Below, one piece after another: positions 55,582 to 63,718 of a stretch of DNA of 64,000 nucleotides; the stretch's first letter is position 1, and each line of letters begins with the position of its first letter. This DNA comes from Hyphomicrobiales bacterium. GTDB lineage: Bacteria; Pseudomonadota; Alphaproteobacteria; Rhizobiales; Xanthobacteraceae. A program made the translations under genes and the position numbers. The notes below the pieces were generated by a model. The model saw only the letters and a list, made by a program, of their open reading frames with translations, was not told where the DNA came from and did no database searches. The stretch is taken from assembly GCA_017305715.1 (NCBI GenBank), contig JAFKKG010000015.1:205169-269168 (forward strand), in the 5' to 3' direction.

Positions 55582-55833
55582 CTAGTTGCCGCGTGGTCGC
55601 CGTCGGTCGCGTTTTTTCGGGCCTGCGTAATACGGATTGATGATGCACTGCGCGGCGCGGCCCGATGCCGACATGTTGCATTGGGCCAGCGAGGTGTAGC
55701 CGCATTCGAAGTAATAGTCGTTCCAGCCCTGATAGACCTGCAGGCACACCGGATAGTTCGGATCATAGGTCTGGGCGCGCGCCGGTGACATGGCCGCTGC
55801 GATGGTCAGGATCGCTAGAATCAGGATGCGCAT
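55582..55833 (-). CDS. DUF3551 small secreted protein
   Basis: An 83-residue protein with a signal peptide (MRILILAILTIAAAMSPARA, cleavage after ARA). The mature part shows the DUF3551 cysteine pattern: YPVCLQVYQGWNDYYFECGYTSLAQCNMSASGRAAQCIINPYY, four cysteines and a charged tail. GGAGGG lies six bases before the ATG at 55833. The family is abundant in Bradyrhizobium and of unknown role. It is 14 bp downstream of the GST stop on the same strand, so cotranscription is possible. Confidence 0.85.
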   Translation of the reverse strand: MRILILAILTIAAAMSPARAQTYDPNYPVCLQVYQGWNDYYFECGYTSLAQCNMSASGRAAQCIINPYYAGPKKRDRRRPRGN

Positions 55834-55847
55834 CGGAATTCCCTCCA

Positions 55848-56501
55848 TCAACCGCTCGTTGACTTGCCGGTATACACCGCCAATTGAGCGGCGAAAGCCC
55901 GCTGGTATGCGGGCCGCGACTCGCCTCGGGCGACATAGGCGGCCAGATTCGGGTATTCGTTCAGAATCCCCGACAATTTCAACCTCAGTAGCACCGACAC
56001 CATCATCAGGTCGCCCGCGGTGAAAGTGCCATCGAGCCAGTCGGCATCGCCGAGGAGAGCGGAAAGCTGCTTCAGCCGGCCGCGAATGCGATCTTCGACC
56101 AGCGGCAGGCGCTCCGCATGCCAGGGCTTGTCGCGCTCGAGGATCTTGGCAGTGACGAGATCGAGGATCGGCGGCTCCACCGTATTGACCGCGGCGAACA
56201 TCCATGTGATCGCGCGCGCCCGGGCATTGCCATCCTCCGGCAGTAGGCCCGCATGGTGCGCGGCGATATGGAACACGATCGCGCCGGTCTCGAACAGGGC
56301 AAGATCGTCTTCCTCATAGGTCGGAATCTGACCGAACGGATGGAGCGCCAGATGCGCGGGCTCCTTCATCGCGCCAAACGAAACGAGGCGCACCGCGTAG
56401 GGCAGGCCGACTTCCTCGAGCGCCCAGCGAACGCGCGTATCGCGCGCCAGCCCCCTGCCGCCATCGGGCGACGATTCAAAGGCGGTAATCGTGATGGTCA
56501 T
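55848..56501 (-). CDS. Glutathione S-transferase family protein
   Basis: A 217-residue GST. It opens MTITITAFESSPDGGRGLARDTRVRWALEEVGLPYAVRLV (thioredoxin fold), then HPFGQIPTYEEDDLALFETGAIVFHIA with the cis-Pro and glutathione Glu-Thr. The helical domain follows with DWLDGTFTAGDLMMVSVLL. GGAGGAG lies seven bases before the ATG at 56501. It is the third GST in the window. It lies 44 bp downstream of the HD-domain gene, so it may be the end of the ygfZ-tag-HD transcript. Substrate unknown. Confidence 0.9.
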   Translation of the reverse strand: MTITITAFESSPDGGRGLARDTRVRWALEEVGLPYAVRLVSFGAMKEPAHLALHPFGQIPTYEEDDLALFETGAIVFHIAAHHAGLLPEDGNARARAITWMFAAVNTVEPPILDLVTAKILERDKPWHAERLPLVEDRIRGRLKQLSALLGDADWLDGTFTAGDLMMVSVLLRLKLSGILNEYPNLAAYVARGESRPAYQRAFAAQLAVYTGKSTSG

Positions 56502-56545
56502 CGCGAAACTCCTCCGGGCAAATCGTCGGCTTGCGCTGCAATGAA

Positions 56546-57169
56546 CTAAGAGGCGAGCGCGCCAACTCGCGCCAGAAACTGCTTCTCGGCCTTGGCCGCG
56601 GTCCACGGCGTCAGATATTCGCGCACGGTCGGCTCGGGCAGGCCGGGGTCCTTGCCGAACAGCCGCCTGGCCTCCGCTTCGGCAAAGCCTGCCAGATGGG
56701 TGGCTTCGAGAAAGGCCGCACCGCGGTCGGCGGCCTTGATCGCCTGCGTGATGGCCTTGGCCAGCACCGGCGGCAGGCCGAAACGGATATGGATCGCGGC
56801 CAGCAGGCGCTTCTCCACCAGCTTGTAGTCGCCGCCGATCACCGCCTTGAACGGCGAGATCATGTCGCCGATGACATATTCGGGCGCGTCGTGCAGCAGC
56901 GCGGCGAGCCGGAATTTCATGTCGACGCGCGGCATTTGCTGGCGCAACACCGCTTCCACCAGCAGCGTGTGCTGCGCCACTGAAAAAATATGCGCGCCGC
57001 TGGTCTGGCCGTTCCAGCGCGCGACGCGCGCCAGTCCGTGGGCGATATCGGCGATCTCGATATCGAGCGGCGAGGGGTCGAGCAGGTCGAGCCGCCGTCC
57101 CGACAGCATCCGCTGCCAGACTCGGGTCGAGACATCCGAAGCGTTGCCAGGTGTCCTTCGTGTCGTCAT
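56546..57169 (-). CDS. HD-domain phosphohydrolase
   Basis: A 207-residue HD-domain protein. His67 (AQHTLLVEAVL) and His93-Asp94 (LLHDAPEYVIGD) give the H..HD metal set. It resembles the YfbR-like group of 5'-nucleotidases, though the exact substrate is open. The ATG at 57169 overlaps the tag stop by four bases (ATGA), so tag and this gene are coupled. The N-terminus (MTTRRTPGNASDVSTRVWQRMLSGRRLDLLDPSP) is longer than in E. coli YfbR and may be part of a different subgroup. Role in nucleotide pools or repair is inferred. Confidence 0.85.
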   Translation of the reverse strand: MTTRRTPGNASDVSTRVWQRMLSGRRLDLLDPSPLDIEIADIAHGLARVARWNGQTSGAHIFSVAQHTLLVEAVLRQQMPRVDMKFRLAALLHDAPEYVIGDMISPFKAVIGGDYKLVEKRLLAAIHIRFGLPPVLAKAITQAIKAADRGAAFLEATHLAGFAEAEARRLFGKDPGLPEPTVREYLTPWTAAKAEKQFLARVGALAS

Positions 57170-57795
57170 TTGACCTTGAGACGGGGCTTGCGCTGCTGGC
57201 CGCTGCAGGTCTCGTGGCAGAAGCACGTGACCAGATGGTCGTTGACCATGCCGGTGGCCTGCATGAAGGCGTAGACGATGGTCGGGCCGACGAACTTGAA
57301 TCCGCGCGCGCCGAGGTCTTTCGATATTTTGATCGACAATGGGGTCGAGGCCGGCACGCTCGCCGTGGTCTTGAACTGGTTGACCTTCGGCTTGCCGTCG
57401 ACGAAGTCCCACAGGTACTTCGAAAAGCCCGGGCCTTCTTCCATGATCTTGAGATACGATCTGGCGCTGTTGATCGTGCCCTCGATCTTGGCGCGGTTGC
57501 GCACGATGCCGGCATCGTTCATCAGCGCCTGGACTTTCTTGTCGGTGTAGCGCGCGATCTTCTCCGGCTGGAAGTCATCGAACGCTTTGCGAAAATTCTC
57601 GCGCTTGCGCAGGATCGTGATCCAGGACAGGCCGGCCTGAAAACCGTCGAGGATCAGCTTTTCATACAGCGCGCGGTCGTCATACTCGGGCACGCCCCAT
57701 TCGGTGTCGTGATAGGCCATGTAGAACGGATCTTCGCCCGGCCACGGGCAGCGGGTCTTGCCATCGGCGTGCAGGCGTGCGGCGCGCGGATTCAT
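57166..57795 (-). CDS. tag: DNA-3-methyladenine glycosylase I
   Basis: A 209-residue Tag enzyme, which excises 3-methyladenine from DNA. The zinc ligands are in TRCPWPGEDPFYMAYHDTEWG (Cys16, His29) and VNDHLVTCFCHETC (His and Cys). Aromatic residues of the base pocket are present (QAGLSWITIL). By alignment with E. coli Tag, Glu38, which contacts the base, is Asp50 here (LILDGFQAGLSW). It overlaps ygfZ upstream and the HD gene downstream by four bases each, so the three are one operon. Length is normal. Confidence 0.95.
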   Translation of the reverse strand: MNPRAARLHADGKTRCPWPGEDPFYMAYHDTEWGVPEYDDRALYEKLILDGFQAGLSWITILRKRENFRKAFDDFQPEKIARYTDKKVQALMNDAGIVRNRAKIEGTINSARSYLKIMEEGPGFSKYLWDFVDGKPKVNQFKTTASVPASTPLSIKISKDLGARGFKFVGPTIVYAFMQATGMVNDHLVTCFCHETCSGQQRKPRLKVK

Positions 57796-58673
57796 GCGAC
57801 GGTCTGCTTCGGTGGCGTGCGCACGTCGTTCGGATCGGTGAGGCGGATCGCAAGCCCGCCTGCGGACAGCGTCAGCCCGGCGTCGAGCGCGTCCGCAACG
57901 CGATCGGTCCGCAGCAGCGCGATGCCGTGGCCACCCGCGGTCGATCCCATGGTGCCGACCGGCTTGTCGCCGGCGACCACGGGAATTCCCGTATCCGGCG
58001 AAAAATCCTCCAGCGTGACCCGCACGATGCGGGTGCGCGCGGTGCCGCGATGCTGCATCCGCGACACCACTTCCTGCCCGACATAGCAGCCCTTGTCGAA
58101 ATCGACGCCGTGCAGGCGGTCCATATTCGTCTCATGCGGGAACGCATCGCTGTACATGAAATCCAGCCCGCCGCGCGGTATGCCGATGGCGATGCGATGG
58201 ACTTCATAGGCGGCTTCATCGACCAGATCGGCGCCGATGAGATCGGCAACCTTCTGCTTCAACTCCTCGGGAACCAGGATGCGCCAGCCGAGCGCCTCGT
58301 TGCGGGGATCGGCGAAGGAAAGGTCGGGCTTCATCGAGGGCTCGCCGCCCCACACCGCGAGCACGCCGAGGCTGTCGGAAATATTCTCCACCGCGACCTT
58401 GGCGCGCAGCTTGTAGAAACCGAGCTTGTCGGCGAGACCCTTGGCGAGCGGCCGGGGGACGTCGATCAGGAAACCGCCGCCATGGCCGCCGGGGGCTTCC
58501 GTGATCAGGAAATCCGCAATGATCTTGCCCTGCGGCGTCAGCAATGCGCCGAACCGGCCAAGGCCGGGCCGCAGCAGCGTGACATCGGTCGTGACGAGGC
58601 CATTGAGGAAGTTGCGGGCGTCCTCGCCCGAAACCTTGACCACGCCCCGGTCGGTAAGAAACGCTGCTTTCAT
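57792..58673 (-). CDS. ygfZ: Folate-dependent YgfZ/GcvT-like protein
   Basis: A 293-residue protein with the hallmark KGCYVGQE at 194-201, with the Cys needed for YgfZ function. N-terminal MKAAFLTDRGVVKVSGEDARNFLNGLVTTDV is the folate-binding, GcvT-like domain. YgfZ supports repair or assembly of iron-sulfur proteins, including tRNA-modifying MiaB, using tetrahydrofolate. The ATG at 58673 is used; a start upstream at 58709 would add twelve residues. It is the first gene of the ygfZ-tag-HD operon and is divergent from the dihydroorotase gene. All conserved residues are present. Confidence 0.95.
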   Translation of the reverse strand: MKAAFLTDRGVVKVSGEDARNFLNGLVTTDVTLLRPGLGRFGALLTPQGKIIADFLITEAPGGHGGGFLIDVPRPLAKGLADKLGFYKLRAKVAVENISDSLGVLAVWGGEPSMKPDLSFADPRNEALGWRILVPEELKQKVADLIGADLVDEAAYEVHRIAIGIPRGGLDFMYSDAFPHETNMDRLHGVDFDKGCYVGQEVVSRMQHRGTARTRIVRVTLEDFSPDTGIPVVAGDKPVGTMGSTAGGHGIALLRTDRVADALDAGLTLSAGGLAIRLTDPNDVRTPPKQTVA

Positions 58674-58812
58674 GCGCTGAAAAGGCCTGTTTTGGAGGTT
58701 CTTCTTCAAGTTCCTGGGGAAACACAGGTGCTGGATATCACATGGGAACGTAAGGCGCTAAGGTGCCGTCAACAAGCCCGAGAGACAGCCTAAAGCCGGG
58801 CGTCGAGGACCG

Positions 58813-60147
58813 ATGAATCAGCAATTTGATACCATTCTAAAATCCGGCACCGTGGTCAATCAGGACGGCGAGGGTGTCCGCGACGTCGGCATCAGCAATG
58901 GCCGGATCGCCGCGATCGGCAGCCTCGGGCAGGCCTCCGCCGCCGAGACGATCGATTGCAAGGGGCTGCACATCCTGCCCGGCGTGATCGACACCCAGGT
59001 GCATTTCCGCGAGCCGGGCCAGACCCACAAGGAAGATCTGGAAACGGGATCGCGTAGCGCCGTGATGGGCGGGGTTACCGCCGTGTTCGAAATGCCGAAC
59101 ACCGATCCCCTGACCATTACCGAGGCGACCTTCGCCGACAAGATTAAGCGCGCCCATCATCGCATGCATTGCGATTTTGCGTTCTTCATCGGCGGCACCC
59201 GCGAGAACGTGCAGGATTTGCCGGTGCTGGAACGCGCGCCGGGCTGCGCCGGCGTCAAGGTGTTCATCGGCTCCTCGACCGGCTCGCTGCTGGTCGAGGA
59301 CGACGAGAGCCTGCGGCGGATCTTCAAGGTGATCAAGCGCCGCGCGGCGTTCCATGCCGAGGACGAATACCGCCTCAACGATCGCAAGCCGCTGCGCATC
59401 GAAGGCGATCCGCGTTCGCATCCGGTATGGCGCGACGAGGATACCGCGCTGATGGCGACGCAGCGGCTGGTCCATCTTGCCCGTGAGACCGGCAAGCGCA
59501 TCCATGTGCTGCACATCACCACCAAGCAGGAGATCGACTATCTGCGTGATCACAAGGATGTCGCGTCCTGCGAGGCGACGCCGCATCACCTGACGCTGGT
59601 GGCGCCCGAATGCTATGAGCGGCTCGGCACCCGCGCCCAGATGAACCCGCCGGTGCGCTCGGCCGATCACCGCGACCACATCTGGTATGGCATCGCGCAG
59701 GGCATCATCGACGTGCTCGGTTCCGACCATGCACCGCATACGCTGGAGGAGAAGGCCAAAACCTATCCGGCGTCGCCCTCGGGCATGACGGGCGTGCAGA
59801 CCCTGGTGCCGCTGATGCTGGACCACGTCAACGCCGGCCGGCTGTCGCTGCAGCGCTTTGTCGACTTAAGCAGCGCCGGCCCCGCGCGGCTCTACAACAT
59901 CGCGACCAAGGGCCGCATCGCCGCAGGCTACGACGCCGACTTCACGATCGTCGATCTCAAGCGCAGCGAGACCATCACCAACAAATGGGTGGCTTCAAAG
60001 GCGGGCTGGACGCCCTATGACGGCGTCCGCGTCACCGGCTGGCCGGTCGGCACCATCGTGCGCGGCAAGCGCGTGATGTGGCAGGGCGAACTGATGACGC
60101 CATCGACCGGCGAGCCGGTGCGGTTCCTGGAGACGCTGGGGGCGTAG
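58813..60147 (+). CDS. Dihydroorotase-like amidohydrolase
   Basis: A 444-residue class I dihydroorotase-like protein. It would close carbamoyl aspartate to dihydroorotate in pyrimidine synthesis. The metal-site loop reads DTQVHFREPG (His64), where the usual D-x-H-x-H motif has lost the first His (Gln62). Lys149 in GVKVFIGSS, His181 in FHAEDEY, His234 in HVLHITT and Asp305 in GSDHAPH are kept. This Gln form defines a subgroup common in alphaproteobacteria, so activity may be retained, but the function could differ. The ATG at 58813 is preceded by a GGACCG leader and no strong ribosome site. It is divergent from ygfZ. Confidence 0.88.
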   Translation: MNQQFDTILKSGTVVNQDGEGVRDVGISNGRIAAIGSLGQASAAETIDCKGLHILPGVIDTQVHFREPGQTHKEDLETGSRSAVMGGVTAVFEMPNTDPLTITEATFADKIKRAHHRMHCDFAFFIGGTRENVQDLPVLERAPGCAGVKVFIGSSTGSLLVEDDESLRRIFKVIKRRAAFHAEDEYRLNDRKPLRIEGDPRSHPVWRDEDTALMATQRLVHLARETGKRIHVLHITTKQEIDYLRDHKDVASCEATPHHLTLVAPECYERLGTRAQMNPPVRSADHRDHIWYGIAQGIIDVLGSDHAPHTLEEKAKTYPASPSGMTGVQTLVPLMLDHVNAGRLSLQRFVDLSSAGPARLYNIATKGRIAAGYDADFTIVDLKRSETITNKWVASKAGWTPYDGVRVTGWPVGTIVRGKRVMWQGELMTPSTGEPVRFLETLGA

Positions 60148-60152
60148 CCATT

Positions 60153-60232
60153 CGTCATTGCGAGCGAAGCGAAGCAATCCATCGTGCGGCATAACGGATA
60201 GGTGGATTGCTTCGCTGCGCCCGCAATGACGG
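60153..60232. repeat. Dispersed repeat, family E
   Basis: TCGTCATTGCGAGCGAAGCG and CAATCC pair with GGATTGCTTCGCTGCG and CCGCAATGACGG, giving a long hairpin with a variable AT-rich loop. It lies between the convergent dihydroorotase and the small gene at 60243. Only one copy is in this window; the family is typical of Bradyrhizobium. Confidence 0.85.
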
Positions 60233-60242
60233 CAGAGCAAGC

Positions 60243-60509
60243 TTACTGCTTCGCCAGCGACAGCGAGAACTCGCCATTGCGCACGCGCGCGGCAAGGCCC
60301 TCGACGAACTTCGCCACCGCGTCCTCGCCATAGGTGGTGACCAGTTCGGCCAGCGCCGTGAACAGGCTGGCCTGCGCCAGGCAGTCGCCGTCGACGCCGT
60401 CGTGGCGGGCCTCGGCCCAGGCTTCATGGAGATAGCTGAGGGCCGCCTGCTTTTGTTCGTGGTCGGGCAGCGGATCGCGGGCGATCGGATAAGACGCAGG
60501 TTGGCTCAT
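60243..60509 (-). CDS. Small helical protein of unknown function
   Basis: An 88-residue protein. The sequence, MSQPASYPIARDPLPDHEQK then AALSYLHEAWAEARHDGVDG, with ASLFTALAELVTTYGEDAVAKFVEGLAARVRNGEFSLSLAKQ, looks all-helical and acidic. It resembles small hypothetical proteins of related species, but no role is known. The ATG at 60509 is favoured; the frame extends to 60650 without support. Only a weak ribosome site is seen. It is followed by the family E repeat and stands alone. Confidence 0.65.
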   Translation of the reverse strand: MSQPASYPIARDPLPDHEQKQAALSYLHEAWAEARHDGVDGDCLAQASLFTALAELVTTYGEDAVAKFVEGLAARVRNGEFSLSLAKQ

Positions 60510-60703
60510 GAAACTCGACAGACGTTGCGCGCGTTCCCCGGCGGAGCGCATCTGATGGCCAAGCTGTAGCACGCGCCGCGGGGCCTGCCAGACCACATCT
60601 TTAAGAAAGGTTAACGGCGGTCCCGGCATTCGACCAGTCGCGGGTTCCACCCGTCCGGCCCGAGAATCAGACCTGACAATCAGACCTGGAATCAGGTGTG
60701 GAA

Positions 60704-61348
60704 TCAGATTTGGGAAATGCAGCCCAAAATCGCTTGTGGCGTGGCGCAGACATGCAGCGCGCCGGCTCCGATCAATTCGTCCCGGCTGCCATAGCCGTAC
60801 AGCACGCCGATTCCCTTCATGCCGTTATTGCCGGCGCCGACCATGTCGTGGCTGCGGTCGCCGATCATCAGCGTCTTGGCCGGGTCGACCGCGGCGACCT
60901 TCAGCGCGTATTGCAGGAGATCGGATTTGTCGACGCGGGTGCCGTCGAGTTCCGAGCCGAACACGTGCTCGAAATGATGCCGCAACCCAAAATGCTCGAC
61001 GATGCGTGTCGCGTACACATGCGGCTTGCTGGTGGCGACGAACAGCCGCTGGCCGGACTGGCTCAGCGCGGTCAGTATTTCGTTGATGCCGTCATAGACA
61101 GCGTTCTCAAACAAGCCGATATCGGAAAACCGCTCGCGATACAGCGACACGGCGCGGTCGGCATGATCTTCTCCACCGAGGATCTTCGCAAAGCTGGCGC
61201 GCAGCGGCGGCCCGATGCACCAGGTTAGTTCGTCCTCGGTCGGGATGGCGGGATGGCCGAGCTTTTGCAGCGCGTACTGGATCGAGCGGGTGATGCCGGG
61301 TTTCGGGTCCGTCAGCGTGCCGTCGAGGTCGAAATAGATAGCGTCCAT
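60704..61348 (-). CDS. HAD-family phosphatase (phosphoglycolate phosphatase-like)
   Basis: A 214-residue HAD hydrolase. The nucleophile motif YFDLDGTLTDP (Asp6, Asp8) starts the protein, and motif II (VATSKPH), the Lys in VDKSDLLQYAL, and motif IV MIGDRSHDMVGAG are all present. It fits Gph-type phosphatases, which remove phosphoglycolate, but substrate choice is not certain. The ATG at 61348 is used; a second ATG at 61360 is possible. A cap domain of helices follows motif I. A family F repeat lies immediately upstream. Confidence 0.9.
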   Translation of the reverse strand: MDAIYFDLDGTLTDPKPGITRSIQYALQKLGHPAIPTEDELTWCIGPPLRASFAKILGGEDHADRAVSLYRERFSDIGLFENAVYDGINEILTALSQSGQRLFVATSKPHVYATRIVEHFGLRHHFEHVFGSELDGTRVDKSDLLQYALKVAAVDPAKTLMIGDRSHDMVGAGNNGMKGIGVLYGYGSRDELIGAGALHVCATPQAILGCISQI

Positions 61349-61362
61349 GGGGCATCTCATAG

Positions 61363-61412
61363 CGTTTTCCAGCGAAGTGGGCACCGGTTCGCGTGAAGAA
61401 ACGCGTCAAACA
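61363..61412. repeat. Dispersed repeat, family F copy 2
   Basis: GCGTTTTCCAGCGAAGTGGG is followed by CACCGGTTCGCGTGAAGAAA and CGCGTCAAAC, a degenerate inverted repeat (GCGTTTTC..GAAACGCG). It sits between the HAD gene and TIGR02301 gene. Matches the family F copy at 18440-18508. Confidence 0.75.
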
Positions 61413-61442
61413 AAAATCTGAAGCCCGGCTCATGACCGGGCT

Positions 61443-61820
61443 TCAGTTGGCATACCGCGCGGTGAGGTCCCGCGAAATCTTGGAGCCTTCCTCGATGTAG
61501 CGGCGGATCGCGATCGCGGCGGCGGGGGTGCAGGTGCGGTAGGTCTGCTGAAAGCCGTTATAGCCGCGGTTGAAGCCGGCGATCATCCGTGCGCGGCGCT
61601 CGCCCGAGGGCGTCTCGGCGTCGACCAGGGCCTGCATCTCGTTGCGCCATTTGGCGCCTTCATTGTTGCCGCAGATGCCGCGCAGATAGTGCAGCGTGCC
61701 GAGGATTTCGGCCAGCCGCTGCAGATCGCCATCGAACGGCGCAGCCGCATCCTGGGCCCGCGCAGGCGCCACGAGGCAGGTCGAGATGACGATGAAAACG
61801 GCGAAAAAGTGCTTGCGCAT
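61443..61820 (-). CDS. TIGR02301 family secreted protein
   Basis: A 125-residue protein with a signal peptide (MRKHFFAVFIVISTCLVAPARAQ). The mature part carries LQRLAEILGTLHYLRGICGN and WRNEMQALVDAETPSGERRARMIAGFNRGYNGFQQTYRTCTPAAAIAIRRYIEEG, with two cysteines, matching the TIGR02301 family of alphaproteobacterial periplasmic proteins. Function unknown. The ATG at 61820 is used. The NUDIX gene lies 75 bp upstream on the same strand, so the two may share a transcript. No membrane helices beyond the signal. Confidence 0.87.
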   Translation of the reverse strand: MRKHFFAVFIVISTCLVAPARAQDAAAPFDGDLQRLAEILGTLHYLRGICGNNEGAKWRNEMQALVDAETPSGERRARMIAGFNRGYNGFQQTYRTCTPAAAIAIRRYIEEGSKISRDLTARYAN

Positions 61821-61895
61821 ATGGGGGTCCAGAACCCGCCCGATATGCCCCCTCCATGCGCTGGAGGCAAGGCGCACCCTTCCGGTAATGGGGGC

Positions 61896-62315
61896 CTAAA
61901 CCAGCTTTCGTGCCGCCGAAATGACCTCCAGAAGGCCGCCGGTGACCTTGAGATCGCCGAGCGCGTCGGGGTCGAACCAGCCGAAGTCGTCATGCTCGTC
62001 GTTCAGGACGGGCTCCCTGGCCATCCAGCGCGCCGCGAACGACATGATCAAATAATGCCCGCCGCTGCCGGTTCCCGGCAGCACTTCGCGCCAGCCGGCG
62101 AGCTCCAGGATCTCGATTCGCAGGCCGGTCTCCTCGTCGACTTCTCGATGCAGCGCCGTATGCAGGGATTCGCCGAATTCGACCCGGCCACCGGGGAATG
62201 AATAAAAGCCCTTGCCCGGCGAGCGCGAGCGCCGGACCAGCAACACCTTGCCGTCGCGAAAGATCGCGCCGCTGACGGCAAGCTGGGGACGGGTCGGTTG
62301 ATCCGGGGAATTCAA
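61896..62315 (-). CDS. NUDIX hydrolase
   Basis: A 139-residue NUDIX protein. The box G-x5-E-x7-REVDEETG is present as GGRVEFGESLHTALHREVDEETGLRIE. NUDIX enzymes hydrolyse nucleoside diphosphates linked to other groups; the substrate is unknown. A TTG at 62315 is the only good start in frame, since the ATG seen upstream is out of frame; the ribosome site is weak. It precedes the TIGR02301 gene and follows the unknown gene at 62382 by 66 bp on the same strand. Confidence 0.87.
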   Translation of the reverse strand: MNSPDQPTRPQLAVSGAIFRDGKVLLVRRSRSPGKGFYSFPGGRVEFGESLHTALHREVDEETGLRIEILELAGWREVLPGTGSGGHYLIMSFAARWMAREPVLNDEHDDFGWFDPDALGDLKVTGGLLEVISAARKLV

Positions 62316-62381
62316 GGCGTGATCCGGAGTGTCGGGTTCGGGTCCGGATCATGCCCGATCGATGCGCGGAGGTCTAATGCG

Positions 62382-62894
62382 CTAATTCGCCATGATGGTT
62401 TCGACGTCGGCCTCGGTGCCGCCATTGATGATGCCGCCGGCCAGCGCCACCAGCGGCTTGACCCAGCCGGTGGCCTGCTCGGCGAGCGCGGCGCGGGTCT
62501 TGTCCTGACGGGCTTCGCGCATCGCCGAGCCGACCGCGATCAGGATCGATGTCATGGTGCTGGCGAGATGATCGAACTCGGTGCGAATCCTGGGGTCGGC
62601 CGATTCGTAGGCCTCGATGGCGAGATCGCGGGCCTTGAAATTGGAAGCCCAGAAATGCTCGGCGTAGGACAGCGGCGTCCAGGTCAGAAAATCCTCGAAG
62701 CATTCCGGCATGTCCGGAATCATCTCGAGCAGCATGATGGCTTCGTTGAAGTGATTGAGATAGTCGGTGGCGAGACCGGTGCGGGGATTGATGTTGGCGG
62801 CGCGCAGCACCGCGGCCCGGGCCTCATCAATGTGGCCCGTCGGCGGCGTTGTCGGGCGATCGGATCGCACTTGGGTGGCGGCCGTTGAGCTCAT
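62382..62894 (-). CDS. Unknown 170-residue protein divergent from SRAP
   Basis: A 170-residue acidic, mostly helical protein with segments INPRTGLATDYLNHFNEAIMLLEMIPDMPECFEDFL and SPADPRIRTEFDHLAST-like YESADPRIRTEFDHLASTMTS. It has no signal peptide and no known family to my eye. GGA lies four bases before the ATG at 62894. It is divergent from the SRAP gene across 62 bp containing an imperfect palindrome (CCAGT..ACTGG at 62900-62916), so both may share a control. It may work with SRAP or with the NUDIX gene downstream; both ideas are unproven. Confidence 0.7.
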   Translation of the reverse strand: MSSTAATQVRSDRPTTPPTGHIDEARAAVLRAANINPRTGLATDYLNHFNEAIMLLEMIPDMPECFEDFLTWTPLSYAEHFWASNFKARDLAIEAYESADPRIRTEFDHLASTMTSILIAVGSAMREARQDKTRAALAEQATGWVKPLVALAGGIINGGTEADVETIMAN

Positions 62895-62956
62895 CTTTTC
62901 CAGTGTTAACAACTGGGGTTAAAAGGGATTAAACGAGCACCTGTTTGGGTTAGATA

Positions 62957-63718
62957 ATGTGTGGACGGTTCGTAATTACCTCACCTCCGGCGGCGCTTCG
63001 GCAGATTTTCGGTTATGTCGAGCAGCCCAATTTCCCGCCGCGCTACAATATCGCGCCGACCCAGCCAATTCCGGTGGTGATGCTGGAAAATGGCGGCCGG
63101 CATTTCCGATTGATGCGCTGGGGACTGATGCCGGCCTGGGTCAAGGACCCGCGCAAGTTTTCGCTGCTGATCAATGCACGCTCCGAGACGGTGCGGGAAA
63201 AACCTGCGTTCAAGAACGCCATCAAGCGACGGCGCTGCCTGATCCCCGCCGACGGTTATTACGAGTGGCAGGATTCCAGCGGCCGCAAGCGGCCGTTCTT
63301 CATCCACCGCCGCGACGGCCAGCCGGTCGGCTTTGCAGCGCTCGCCGAAACCTGGATGGGGCCGAATGGCGAGGAGATGGATACGGTCGCCATCGTCACT
63401 GCGCCGGCGAGCCGCGATCTGGCTGCGCTGCATCACCGCGTGCCGGTTACCATTGCGCCGGATGAATTCGAACGCTGGCTCGATGGAAGGGCGAACGATG
63501 CCGACGACGTCATGGCCCTGCTGACCGGCCCCGCCGAAGGCGAGTTCGCCTGGCACGAGATTTCGACGCGGGTCAACCGCGTCGCCAATGATGACGCGCA
63601 ATTGCTGCTGCCGATATCCGACGAGGAACGCGAAGCCGAAGCCCCGAAGCCGAAGAAAGCCGCCCGCAAGACGGCATCATCGGCGCCCGAGGATGAAGGG
63701 CAGGGGAGTTTATTCTAG
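62957..63718 (+). CDS. SRAP (YedK/HMCES) abasic-site processing protein
   Basis: A 253-residue SRAP-domain protein. The catalytic residues are all kept: Cys2 (MCGRF), Asn73 (INARSET), Glu103 (YYEW) and His160 (HHRVPV). YedK and HMCES link covalently through Cys2 to abasic sites in single-stranded DNA, shielding them from cleavage. The C-terminal tail (about 215-253) is Lys/Ala-rich and ends in QGSLF, similar to a beta-clamp binding motif (inference). The ATG at 62957 needs Cys2 after Met removal. No GTTC-N7-GTTC box is visible before it. Divergent from an unknown gene. Confidence 0.95.
   Translation: MCGRFVITSPPAALRQIFGYVEQPNFPPRYNIAPTQPIPVVMLENGGRHFRLMRWGLMPAWVKDPRKFSLLINARSETVREKPAFKNAIKRRRCLIPADGYYEWQDSSGRKRPFFIHRRDGQPVGFAALAETWMGPNGEEMDTVAIVTAPASRDLAALHHRVPVTIAPDEFERWLDGRANDADDVMALLTGPAEGEFAWHEISTRVNRVANDDAQLLLPISDEEREAEAPKPKKAARKTASSAPEDEGQGSLF

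Noticed and set aside
57170-57515. Reverse-strand long frame overlapping the tag gene (to 57515)
   Set aside because: A shadow frame without motifs; the tag and GST genes explain the DNA.
60601-60615. TTAA-N6-TTAA upstream of the small gene at 60243
   Set aside because: The spacing is six, not seven, so it does not match CtrA.
62906-62932. TTAA boxes before SRAP as CtrA sites
   Set aside because: The spacings between boxes do not fit TTAA-N7-TTAA.
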